Assembly (NCBI GenBank): GCA_018064545.1
Contig: JAGHUY010000037.1
Location: forward strand, 1 to 8,735
Direction of reading: 5' to 3'
Source of the DNA: Candidatus Apopatosoma intestinale
GTDB lineage: Bacteria; Bacillota; Clostridia; Oscillospirales; CAG-272
Length of the DNA stretch: 8,735 bases
In this document: piece by piece, positions 1 through 6,088 of the stretch
Numbering within the stretch: position 1 is the first letter of the stretch
Layout: each line of letters opens with the position of its first letter
The notes under the pieces: model-generated
The model's input: the letters and a program-made list of their open reading frames with translations, nothing else
Told to the model about the DNA's origin: nothing
The model's database searches: none
Made by a program: the position numbers and the translations under genes

Positions 1-1250
1 CGCGTCTTTTCCTCAATGGCAAACGGCTGACCGTTCACCGTCCCCGTCACCCGGCAAGGCCCGTAAAGCTTGGCGGTCACGGCGTTTTCCGTCACCTGCC
101 ACGTGTGCAGTACGTAGTTGGGCATGATGCGGTTGACGTTGCCCGGACAGCATGCCGTCATCGGGTTCGGCGCAAAGCGCATCCCCTTGTTGCCGCGGCT
201 GTACCACGCATGCGACGAGCGGTCGTCCAGAATCAGTTGGTTCGCGCAGGAAAAGTATTGCAGGGCACGGAAATCCTCGGTCACACAACCGATGCCCGCG
301 TTGAAAACGCACCGCTCGATCCGGTCGCCGTAGGCGGCGTCGTCCCTCGTAAAGAACAGATTTTCGAGCGACCACGTCATGTCGGCGACGTCGCACGTCT
401 CGGCACATTCGTTATAGAGCGAACTGCGAAGCCGCTCGGTACTGGAATTGACCCCCGACGGGAGCATATAATAGCGGAACACCTTGCGGTACGCCGCCAC
501 CGTCGTGTGCAGATACTCCTTTTTGCCCGTCACCCGGTACAGAAGCGCACCGAGTTTCGCATATTCGTGATAGGAGACGCCGTGCACGTACATTTTTTTG
601 CCGTTTTCGAGCCGCGCGGCGCAGAAATTCTCCGAAAGTTCCTCGTCCGTGGCATCGGGATGGGTATAAAGGAACGCCTCCGCTTTTTCGTTCTGTCGGC
701 AGAACGCCTCCTCCGCCATCGCGAGCAGTTCCGCTTGTCCGGTATAGCCGTACAAAGAAACCAAAATTTCTACGTTATAGACGTTGCGCACCTCCGAATA
801 GTCGAACGGCACGGCGAGATAATGCCGGACGAGCGCGTCGATGATCCTTTTGTCTCCGTTGTATTCATAGAGAGCCAGACACGCGCGGAAAAAGATCACG
901 TGCGGCCAGCGCGTGTAATTGTCAACGTAGGCTTTCAGTTGCTTCGGGCCGAGATAGCCGTCCTCATCGGGGTGTAAGATCACCCGATAGATCCGCTCCG
1001 CCGCTTGCTCGACGAGGGCCTTGTCGCCCAGCGCGATCGACGCGCGGAGCCGGCCGTCGATATGATAGGCGGTCTGCTCGTAAGGCCACCAGAAAACGCC
1101 GGGATAGTCACCCTCTTTTACGTCGGGATTGCCCCAGAACTCCCGATCGAACGGGAATCCCGCGGCCGCCATGTGACCGGTCAGCCCCGTCATCTGCGTA
1201 TGAAGATATTCGGCAAGCCATCCGCGTGCCGTGATTGCCACTTTATTCAT
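1..1250 (-). CDS. GH127/DUF1680-like glycoside hydrolase (beta-L-arabinofuranosidase-type), 3' end cut off by window edge
   Basis: An open frame runs from the ATG at 1250-1248 to the left edge without a stop: 416 codons, C-terminus missing. It reads as the (alpha/alpha)-barrel domain of the GH127/DUF1680 superfamily. Visible are WWPYEQTAYHIDG (about residues 55-67), an RWPH segment, and a metal/catalytic signature: E284-T-C286 followed by the pair C367-C368-P. In the characterised HypBA1 enzyme, zinc is held by Glu338, Cys340, Cys417 and Cys418; spacing here is very similar (C286 to C367 is 81 residues, against 77). A candidate for the second catalytic glutamate is E272 (STERL). Family members mostly cleave beta-L-arabinofuranosides, but the clan also includes other activities, so the substrate is open. 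No signal peptide is seen, implying a cytoplasmic enzyme acting on imported oligosaccharides. The start overlaps the end of the Gx transporter gene by 8 bp, and GGGGAG lies just upstream, suggesting translational coupling. Family is fairly sure, substrate is not. Confidence 0.82.
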   Translation of the reverse strand, partial: MNKVAITARGWLAEYLHTQMTGLTGHMAAAGFPFDREFWGNPDVKEGDYPGVFWWPYEQTAYHIDGRLRASIALGDKALVEQAAERIYRVILHPDEDGYLGPKQLKAYVDNYTRWPHVIFFRACLALYEYNGDKRIIDALVRHYLAVPFDYSEVRNVYNVEILVSLYGYTGQAELLAMAEEAFCRQNEKAEAFLYTHPDATDEELSENFCAARLENGKKMYVHGVSYHEYAKLGALLYRVTGKKEYLHTTVAAYRKVFRYYMLPSGVNSSTERLRSSLYNECAETCDVADMTWSLENLFFTRDDAAYGDRIERCVFNAGIGCVTEDFRALQYFSCANQLILDDRSSHAWYSRGNKGMRFAPNPMTACCPGNVNRIMPNYVLHTWQVTENAVTAKLYGPCRVTGTVNGQPFAIEEKT

Positions 1251-1758
1251 GTTTTTTCTCCCCGATTCGCTTTAAGATCATGAAAAGTACCCCGCCGTTG
1301 ACCGCCCCCGTGACAGCCCCCGTGATAAGCAGGAGAGGCAGATAGGAGACGATGCCCGCCGTACCGAGGATCACCATCGCGCAGAGCGTCTGCCCCGCGT
1401 TGTGGAGCACGCCCCCGGCGACGCTGACGCCCGGCACACCGAAGCGGTTCGTTCTTTTCAGAACTATCATGCCGGCAAGACTGAGCACCGCGCCGGCGAC
1501 GCTGTATAAAAAGCCCGTGACGCTCCCGAACAGAAGCAGCGACAGGACGAGCCGCACCCCCGAGACAGCGGCGGCTTCGCCCGACCCAAGCCGATACAGG
1601 GCGAGCATCACCGCGAGGTTGGCAAGGCCGAGTTTGAACCCGGGAATGCCGACCGCGTCGAACGGGAGCAGAAATTCGATATAGGAAAGCCCGAACGCGA
1701 GCGCCGCAAGAAGCCCCGCGAGGGCGATTTTTTTCGTTTTTGTCATCGTGTTTTTCAT
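1243..1758 (-). CDS. Gx transporter family membrane protein (formerly 'heptaprenyl diphosphate synthase component I' family)
   Basis: This is a hydrophobic protein of 171 residues with about five membrane segments. It matches the Gx transporter family (Pfam Hpre_diP_synt_I) in size and in its motifs: PGFKLGLANL at about 39-48, an arginine-containing segment at about 66-70, and GGVLHNAGQ at about 115-123. The old name implying prenyl synthesis is probably misleading; the fold resembles small substrate-binding membrane components of vitamin-type importers. The substrate is unknown. I chose the ATG at 1758, giving MKNTMTKTKK before the first membrane helix. The frame stays open further upstream to 1932, but that part overlaps the NusG-II gene and looks like a shadow. 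The gene starts 13 bp after the NusG-II stop and overlaps the next gene by 8 bp. Family members commonly sit beside NusG-II, apbE and rnf genes in Clostridia, which hints at a role in flavin or redox supply (inference). Confidence 0.85.
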   Translation of the reverse strand: MKNTMTKTKKIALAGLLAALAFGLSYIEFLLPFDAVGIPGFKLGLANLAVMLALYRLGSGEAAAVSGVRLVLSLLLFGSVTGFLYSVAGAVLSLAGMIVLKRTNRFGVPGVSVAGGVLHNAGQTLCAMVILGTAGIVSYLPLLLITGAVTGAVNGGVLFMILKRIGEKKHE

Positions 1759-1771
1759 CGCTGTCACCGCC

Positions 1772-2119
1772 TTACCCCACAACGGCATCAAAGCCGCCGT
1801 CCCCGAGGATCCGCACCGCGATGCCGTTCGGCAGACAGACGATCGTCTGCCCGACGCGGGCGATCGGCGCGTGGCGCACACAGATTTGATTTGGGCAATC
1901 GGAAAACGCCATATGTACCCGTCCGCCCTCAATGCGCACCTCGGCGCAGTCGGCGACGGGAATTATCCGGTCTTCGGATAGCGGATAAACGCCCAAAACG
2001 TCCCCGGTCACCGTGATTTCCACGGCTTCTCCGTTTCCCGAAAAGAGACGCAGACCGAGAAAGAGCAAAAATGCGGCGAGAAGCACGCCGAGGAGGAGGA
2101 ACAGGTCGTTTTTCTTCAT
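1772..2119 (-). CDS. NusG domain II-containing membrane-anchored protein
   Basis: A 115-residue protein with one N-terminal membrane helix (about residues 6-26 after MKKND), then an exported beta-rich domain. The signature is DCPNQICVRH (about 74-83) followed by G-QTIVCLPN (about 90-98), which is the NusG domain II family (PF07009). Despite the name it lacks the transcription-factor NGN domain of NusG and is not expected to act on RNA polymerase. C75, C80 and C95 are candidates for a disulfide or for redox/metal contact outside the cell; that is inference. Its ATG follows the apbE stop directly (TAG then ATG), and its ribosome site GGAGG lies inside the last apbE codons, so the two are translationally coupled. 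Small proteins of this family are regular neighbours of apbE/rnf and Gx transporter genes, but no biochemical function is established that I know of. Confidence 0.88.
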   Translation of the reverse strand: MKKNDLFLLLGVLLAAFLLFLGLRLFSGNGEAVEITVTGDVLGVYPLSEDRIIPVADCAEVRIEGGRVHMAFSDCPNQICVRHAPIARVGQTIVCLPNGIAVRILGDGGFDAVVG

Positions 2120-3115
2120 CTATTCTCCTCCCTCATACGCGGCAAATCCCTGTGTGCGGATGGGATGCCCGTGCGCGGGAATCCATAAGACCTCCGCCCC
2201 GTAGCGGGCGGCAAGAGCCCGTCCGCGCGTTTCGTCAAGACAGAAAAGTGCCGTTGACAGCGCGTCCGCAAGGCCGGAATCCCCGCAAATGACCGTCACC
2301 GAACGCCACAGCCGTGCGGAAGAGCCGGTGTCCGGGTCGATGATATGCCCGTACCGCACACCGTCCACGTCCATGCCGCGCAGATAATCGCCGCTCGTCA
2401 CCACGGCTCCGTCCGAGAGGGAGACGCTCGTCTCCACCCCGCCGTCGGGGTTTTCAATGCCGATTTGCCAAGCCCCGTAGGGCTTTTTTCCGCGCACAAC
2501 GACGTTGCCGCCGAGGTTCAGCACAAAATCGGTACAGCCGAGCGAAACGGCGACCTCCGCCGCCCGTTCCCCGGCATACCCCTTGGCGATCGCGCCGAAA
2601 TCGAGCCGCACGTCGGGATCAAGGAAGAAGACCATGCCGTTCTCCACACGCACCGTCGCAGGGTCGGTGTGAGAGAGTGCCTCGCGCACCGCTTCCCCGT
2701 CCGGCAACCGGTCGCCCGCCTCGAAGCAGTCGCGCCAAAGCGCGGTCAGATGCCCCATCGCGGCGTTACATTTGCCGTCGGAGGCCTCGTACAGTTCTTC
2801 CGCGAGTGTCCAAAGCGCAAGAAAGTCTCCGTCAACCGGCACCGCCTCTTTTCCGGCGGTTTCGTTGACGGTTTTCAGATTGATAAGGTCGGGATATTCA
2901 TTAAAATAATCAAAGAGGCGGTGAAGACGAAGCAGTTCTCCGCTCACCGCGTCCGCCACGCGGCGAAACTCCTCCTCCGAGCGGCAGTAAGCCGTAAGCT
3001 CGCAGAAGGTGTCAAACACCGTGGGAAGCGTCTGGGTGTATCGCTTTTTCGCGGTCGCACAGGAGCAGAACAGCACCGTGAGAACCACCAGAAGCGCGCA
3101 AAGAACTTTTTTCAT
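2120..3115 (-). CDS. apbE: ApbE, FAD:protein FMN transferase (probable lipoprotein)
   Basis: ApbE transfers FMN from FAD to a threonine (or serine) hydroxyl of target proteins, with Mg2+; RnfD and RnfG, encoded just upstream, are its classic targets. The 331-residue protein starts with a signal peptide ending in LFCSC, and C19 is a plausible lipidated cysteine, placing it on the outer face of the membrane. Family motifs occur in order: CNAAMGHLTALW (116-127), DFGAIAKGYA (172-181), LGGN (201-204), TSGDYLR (240-246), GHIIDPDTG (256-264) and the Mg2+-site segment SGLADALSTALF (280-291, with D284 and T288). Length is typical. A GTG at 3121 in the same frame is possible, but the ATG at 3115 is better: GAGG lies 9 nt before it and only 3 nt before the GTG. 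The gene follows a gap of about 275 bp with terminator-like hairpins, so it may have its own promoter as well as receiving read-through from rnf. Confidence 0.95.
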   Translation of the reverse strand: MKKVLCALLVVLTVLFCSCATAKKRYTQTLPTVFDTFCELTAYCRSEEEFRRVADAVSGELLRLHRLFDYFNEYPDLINLKTVNETAGKEAVPVDGDFLALWTLAEELYEASDGKCNAAMGHLTALWRDCFEAGDRLPDGEAVREALSHTDPATVRVENGMVFFLDPDVRLDFGAIAKGYAGERAAEVAVSLGCTDFVLNLGGNVVVRGKKPYGAWQIGIENPDGGVETSVSLSDGAVVTSGDYLRGMDVDGVRYGHIIDPDTGSSARLWRSVTVICGDSGLADALSTALFCLDETRGRALAARYGAEVLWIPAHGHPIRTQGFAAYEGGE

Positions 3116-3132
3116 CTTCACCGACCTCGGTT

Positions 3133-3168
3133 AAGTATTTTACTAAACAAACAAAGTATTTTACCAAA
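3133..3168. repeat. Pair of 15-bp direct repeats just upstream of apbE
   Basis: AAGTATTTTACTAAA (3133-3147) and AAGTATTTTACCAAA (3154-3168) differ at one base and are offset by 21 bp, two helical turns. On the minus strand each contains TAAAAT, a 5/6 match to a -10 box, but no good -35 box is at the right distance from either. They could be paired regulator sites or part of an apbE promoter; no other function is visible. Confidence 0.55.
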
Positions 3169-3183
3169 AAGCCCGGAGGGGCT
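3165..3183 (-). terminator. Second terminator-like hairpin upstream of apbE
   Basis: AGCCC (3170-3174) and GGGCT (3179-3183) form a short GC stem with a 4-nt loop; on the minus strand it is followed by a T-run (complement of A3166-A3170). It lies about 50 bp before the apbE start. It could be a back-up terminator or an attenuator that sets how much of the rnf transcript reaches apbE. Confidence 0.5.
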
Positions 3184-3288
3184 CGGAAAAAATGTTCAGA
3201 ATCGTCGTTCTTCCCGCGCGGGCAGTACGTGGGTACGGCAAGCGGGAAAACGGCGAGAGAAAAAGCGAAAAAGCGAATATGATAAAAC

Positions 3289-3305
3289 GAAATCCGTAGG
3301 ATTTC
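3289..3305. repeat. Small perfect hairpin in the rnfB-apbE gap
   Basis: GAAATCC (3289-3295) and GGATTTC (3299-3305) form 7-bp arms around GTA. It is one of several inverted repeats in this gap; on the minus strand it is followed by GTTTTATC. CCCGCGCGGG at 3213-3222 is another perfect palindrome. Otherwise the gap between 3184 and 3389 shows purine-rich, low-complexity sequence and no gene. Confidence 0.45.
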
Positions 3306-3319
3306 TTTCCTTGAAAAAG

Positions 3320-3343
3320 GTACTTGGGCTTTTGCCCAAGTAC
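3320..3343 (-). terminator. Terminator-like hairpin after rnfB
   Basis: Perfect 10-bp arms GTACTTGGGC (3320-3329) and GCCCAAGTAC (3334-3343) enclose a 4-nt loop. On the minus strand the stem is followed by CTTTTTC. It lies about 46 bp after the rnfB stop, the expected place for the end of the rnfCDGEAB transcript. The T-run is short, so partial read-through into apbE is plausible. Confidence 0.7.
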
Positions 3344-3389
3344 AAACTCTTTCCTTTCGCTTTTTCGGTCTGGACTTTTTTTACAGCCC

Positions 3390-4184
3390 CTATCTGTTTT
3401 CTCTCTTGACAATGATTTTAGACGGACATTTTTCGGCGCATTTGCCGCATCCGATGCACTTGTCCTGGTCAATATGTGCCAGATTCCCGTCCAGCGAGAT
3501 CGCACCGGTCTCGCAGACACGGGCGCAAAGCCCGCAACCGAGACAGCCGTCCTTACAGGCATTCCGCACGTCTTTTCCCTTGACGCGGGACGAACAGCGC
3601 ACGACGTAAGAGGCCTCATAGGGGACGATTTCGATCAGATGGTTCGGACAGGCGGCGACACAGCGGCCGCAGGCCTGACATTTCTCCTTATCCACCACGG
3701 CCAGCCCGTCGACGATGCGAATGGCATCGAACGGACAGACCTTGGCGCAGGAGCCGAAACCGAGACAACCGAACGCGCATTTTTTCGACCCGTGACCGGG
3801 CGCGAGATACGCGATGCGGCAGTCCGTAATATCGCGGTATTGATAATTGTCGTTGGTCTTGGTGCAGGTTCCGGAGCACCGGACGAACGCGACTTTTTTC
3901 GGGCCCGTCGAGACGGAAACGCCCATGATCTCCCCGATCTGCGCGGCGTTCGATGCCGGGCAGAGGCCGGGATCGGCCCCCTCGGCGACGATCGCGTGGG
4001 CGTAGGCATCACAGCCCGCAAAGCCGCACCCGCCGCAGTTGGAACCGGCGAGACAGTCGCGGACGAGCGGTTCCCTTTCATCGGTCTCCACTTTGAATTT
4101 CTCAGCCACCACGCCCAGAAGCACGCCGATCAGAATGCTCAAAACGAGGACAACGGCGGCGGCGATCAGAATAGCAGTCAGCAC
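3390..4184 (-). CDS. rnfB: Rnf complex subunit RnfB (multi-iron-sulfur ferredoxin-like subunit)
   Basis: RnfB is the likely entry point for electrons from reduced ferredoxin. The 264-residue protein has an N-terminal membrane helix (about 2-25), then the characteristic Fe-S domain with C50-x2-C53-x4-C58 and C75. Four ferredoxin-type cluster motifs follow: C136/C140/C146/C150, C169/C172/C175/C179, C210-214/C217/C220/C224 and C243/C246/C249/C253. Further cysteines (C103, C107, C122) lie between. This is the Clostridia/Bacteroidota-like form, longer than the proteobacterial RnfB with two ferredoxin motifs. The start is a GTG at 4184, supported by an AGGGGG ribosome site 7 nt upstream; it lies 12 nt after the rnfA stop. 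It is the last gene of the rnf set, followed by a terminator-like hairpin. Confidence 0.96.
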   Translation of the reverse strand: MLTAILIAAAVVLVLSILIGVLLGVVAEKFKVETDEREPLVRDCLAGSNCGGCGFAGCDAYAHAIVAEGADPGLCPASNAAQIGEIMGVSVSTGPKKVAFVRCSGTCTKTNDNYQYRDITDCRIAYLAPGHGSKKCAFGCLGFGSCAKVCPFDAIRIVDGLAVVDKEKCQACGRCVAACPNHLIEIVPYEASYVVRCSSRVKGKDVRNACKDGCLGCGLCARVCETGAISLDGNLAHIDQDKCIGCGKCAEKCPSKIIVKRENR

Positions 4185-4196
4185 GACGTCACCCCC

Positions 4197-4781
4197 TTAA
4201 ATCAGACCGGCAAAGCCGCAGAACGCAATGGCCATCAGCCCCGCCGTGATCAGCACGATCGGCATTCCGCGGAACGATTCCGGAATGTTGTTGTGCGCAA
4301 TGCGCTCCCGGATGCCGGCCATCAGCACGATGGCAATAAGGAAACCGAGAGCCGTTCCCACGGAATAAACCATGGTATCGACGAATGAAAGCCCCTGCGA
4401 CGCGCTGTCGATGGCCACGCCGAGAACGGCGCAGTTGGTGGTGATCAGCGGCAGATAGACGCCGAGTGCCTTGTAGAGCGACGGAATCTTCTTTTTTAAG
4501 ATCACCTCGACTGTCTGAACGAGTGCCGCGATGATCAGAATGAACACGATCGTGCGCAGATATTCGAGGTCGAGCGTCAGCAGGACGTACTTATTGACAA
4601 AGAACGTGATCGCGGAAGACAACGAGATGACCGCCACGACTGCCGAGCCCATGCCGACTGCCGTCGAGGTCTTTTTGGAGACGCCGAGGAACGGGCAGAG
4701 GCCGAGAAAGCGGGACAGCACCACGTTGTTGATGAGGGAGGCGGAGAGCAGTCCCAAAAGCACTTTGGAAAAGTAACTCAT
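4197..4781 (-). CDS. rnfA: Rnf complex subunit RnfA (integral membrane)
   Basis: RnfA pairs with its paralogue RnfE (both NqrD/NqrE-like) to form the membrane core of the complex, where cysteines from the two subunits hold a [2Fe-2S] cluster half-way across the membrane (known from family structures). The 194-residue protein has about six membrane helices in the usual inverted-repeat arrangement. The two expected cysteines are present: C29 in SRFLGLCPFLGVS and C117 in PLITTNCAVLG. Length is typical. The ATG at 4781 overlaps the rnfE stop as ATGA, so translation is coupled to rnfE. Confidence 0.97.
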   Translation of the reverse strand: MSYFSKVLLGLLSASLINNVVLSRFLGLCPFLGVSKKTSTAVGMGSAVVAVISLSSAITFFVNKYVLLTLDLEYLRTIVFILIIAALVQTVEVILKKKIPSLYKALGVYLPLITTNCAVLGVAIDSASQGLSFVDTMVYSVGTALGFLIAIVLMAGIRERIAHNNIPESFRGMPIVLITAGLMAIAFCGFAGLI

Positions 4782-5467
4782 TGATTCTCCTCCTTTGTCT
4801 TTCCGATCGAGCAGGAGCCGTCCATGCAGGACGCGCAGTTGCCGTTGCAGATAAAGTCTTTTTTGTTGGTCGCGCTCGGTGCTTTGAGTTTATTTTGGAG
4901 CGCGGTCAGACAGGCGAGCACGAAAAACGCGCCCGGTGCCATGACGAGAATGGCGATCGGCTCGTAACTTTCCGGCATGATCCGGAGTCCGAAGATCGAA
5001 CCCGCGCCGAACAGTTCACGGACGGAACCGATGATGGTCAGCGCCGCCGTAAAGCCCAGTCCCATACCGAGACCGTCGAAGAAGGACGGGATCGGGGGAT
5101 TCTTTGACGCATACGCCTCGGCGCGGCCGAGGATGATGCAGTTGACGACGATCAGCGGGATATAGAGGCCGAGAGCCGCGTAGAGCGAGCGCACGTAGGC
5201 CTGCATCAGCATATCGATGATCGTCACGAACGAGGCGACGACCACGATATAGGCGGGCATCCGCACCCGGTCGGGAATAAATTTGCGCAGGGCGGAGATC
5301 ATGAGGTTGGACATCATCAGCACCGCCGTGGTGGAAAGCCCCATGCCGAGGCCGTTGACGGCCGCCGTAGTCACGGCGAGCGTCGGGCACATACCGAGCA
5401 TCAGCACGAAGGTCGGGTTTTCTTTGATAAGGCCGTTAAAGAGGCGTTCGATGATTTTCTTGAACAT
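4778..5467 (-). CDS. rnfE: Rnf complex subunit RnfE with cysteine-rich C-terminal tail
   Basis: An integral membrane partner of RnfA, 229 residues with about six helices. The core cysteines are present in FVLMLGMCPTLAVT (C27) and PLIVVNCIILGRAEAY (C110), as expected for the [2Fe-2S] site shared with RnfA. After the last helix the protein continues into a hydrophilic tail with C207-x3-C211-x2-C214-x4-C219, which is not part of the conserved core and could bind a metal or cluster (inference). I chose the ATG at 5467: AGGAGG (5478-5483) lies 10 nt upstream. The in-frame GTG at 5476 would be only 1 nt from that site. The ribosome site overlaps the rnfG stop. The gene ends in an ATGA overlap with rnfA. 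Confidence 0.96.
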   Translation of the reverse strand: MFKKIIERLFNGLIKENPTFVLMLGMCPTLAVTTAAVNGLGMGLSTTAVLMMSNLMISALRKFIPDRVRMPAYIVVVASFVTIIDMLMQAYVRSLYAALGLYIPLIVVNCIILGRAEAYASKNPPIPSFFDGLGMGLGFTAALTIIGSVRELFGAGSIFGLRIMPESYEPIAILVMAPGAFFVLACLTALQNKLKAPSATNKKDFICNGNCASCMDGSCSIGKTKEENQ

Positions 5468-5475
5468 ATCCGTCA

Positions 5476-5483
5476 CCCCTCCT
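5476..5483 (-). promoter_or_regulatory. Ribosome binding site that decides the rnfE start
   Basis: On the minus strand this reads AGGAGGGG. It overlaps the last base of the rnfG stop codon. The ATG at 5467 is 10 nt from the AGGAGG core, while the GTG at 5476 is only 1 nt from it, so initiation at the ATG is favoured. Confidence 0.7.
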
Positions 5484-6088
5484 TAATTCGTTTTTACTAA
5501 CGCGCCGTAACCGAAAACGGCCGAGGCGCGGGAAAGCGCATAGTTGACTGCCTCCGTCACGGCTTTTGTCGTGCGGGTGGCGCTGGAAATCGCGTCGATC
5601 TCGTCGGGAGAAGTCTTGCCGCTCTTGGTGTAGCGGATGACGGGCGCGCGGATTCCCTTAAACTGAGATACCCAGTTTTCGTCGGTGCACTTCGCGCCGA
5701 GTCCGACGGTCTCGTTCATCGCGGTCACTTTGACGCCCGTGATCGTGCCGTCGGCCGCAATGCCGATAGACAGCGTCACGTCGCCGCCGTAGCCGTTCGG
5801 AGAGGTCACGGAGAGAACGCAACCCAGTTTTTCGCCCTTTTCATCGAGGGCGTAAAGGGCTTCGGACACGGTGCAGACCGCCGGAGCGGGATCGGCCCAT
5901 TTCTCGGCCGGTACGGCTTCAAACGAGGCGGCCGTGTCGAATACGGCGCGGTAGGAATCTTGCTTTTCCTGTTCCGCGGCCGCGGCGATCGGCTCTTTCG
6001 TGATTTCAAAAACCACGGACAAACAGAGCACCGCGCACAGCGTGATCAGAACGAGAGACAAGGTGTCTTTGAGGATTTTCCGTTTCAT
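5483..6088 (-). CDS. rnfG: Rnf complex subunit RnfG (covalent FMN carrier)
   Basis: RnfG is anchored by one N-terminal helix (about residues 8-29) with an FMN-binding domain on the outer face; it passes electrons within the complex by way of FMN bound to a threonine. In this 201-residue protein the domain shows NETVGLGAKC (125-134) and the flavinylation motif DAISSATRTT (165-174), with T171 the probable attachment residue. The motif reads SSAT where many relatives have SGAT. Length is typical for the family. The ATG at 6088 overlaps the rnfD stop as ATGA, and rnfE follows closely. Confidence 0.96.
   Translation of the reverse strand: MKRKILKDTLSLVLITLCAVLCLSVVFEITKEPIAAAAEQEKQDSYRAVFDTAASFEAVPAEKWADPAPAVCTVSEALYALDEKGEKLGCVLSVTSPNGYGGDVTLSIGIAADGTITGVKVTAMNETVGLGAKCTDENWVSQFKGIRAPVIRYTKSGKTSPDEIDAISSATRTTKAVTEAVNYALSRASAVFGYGALVKTN

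Noticed and set aside
105..977. Long plus-strand open frame (290 codons)
   Set aside because: It is the antisense shadow of the GH127-like gene: the minus-strand frame has recognisable family motifs, while this one is arginine/histidine/valine-rich with no family resemblance.
1759..1932. N-terminal extension of the Gx transporter gene
   Set aside because: It overlaps the NusG-II gene and is arginine/serine-rich; the ATG at 1758 gives the family-typical start and length.
2345..3409. Plus-strand open frame opposite apbE (354 codons)
   Set aside because: Shadow of apbE, continuing through the terminator region; no ribosome site or domain.
3324..4388. Plus-strand open frame opposite rnfB/rnfA (354 codons)
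   Set aside because: Shadow of rnfB; composition is atypical and no domain is recognisable.
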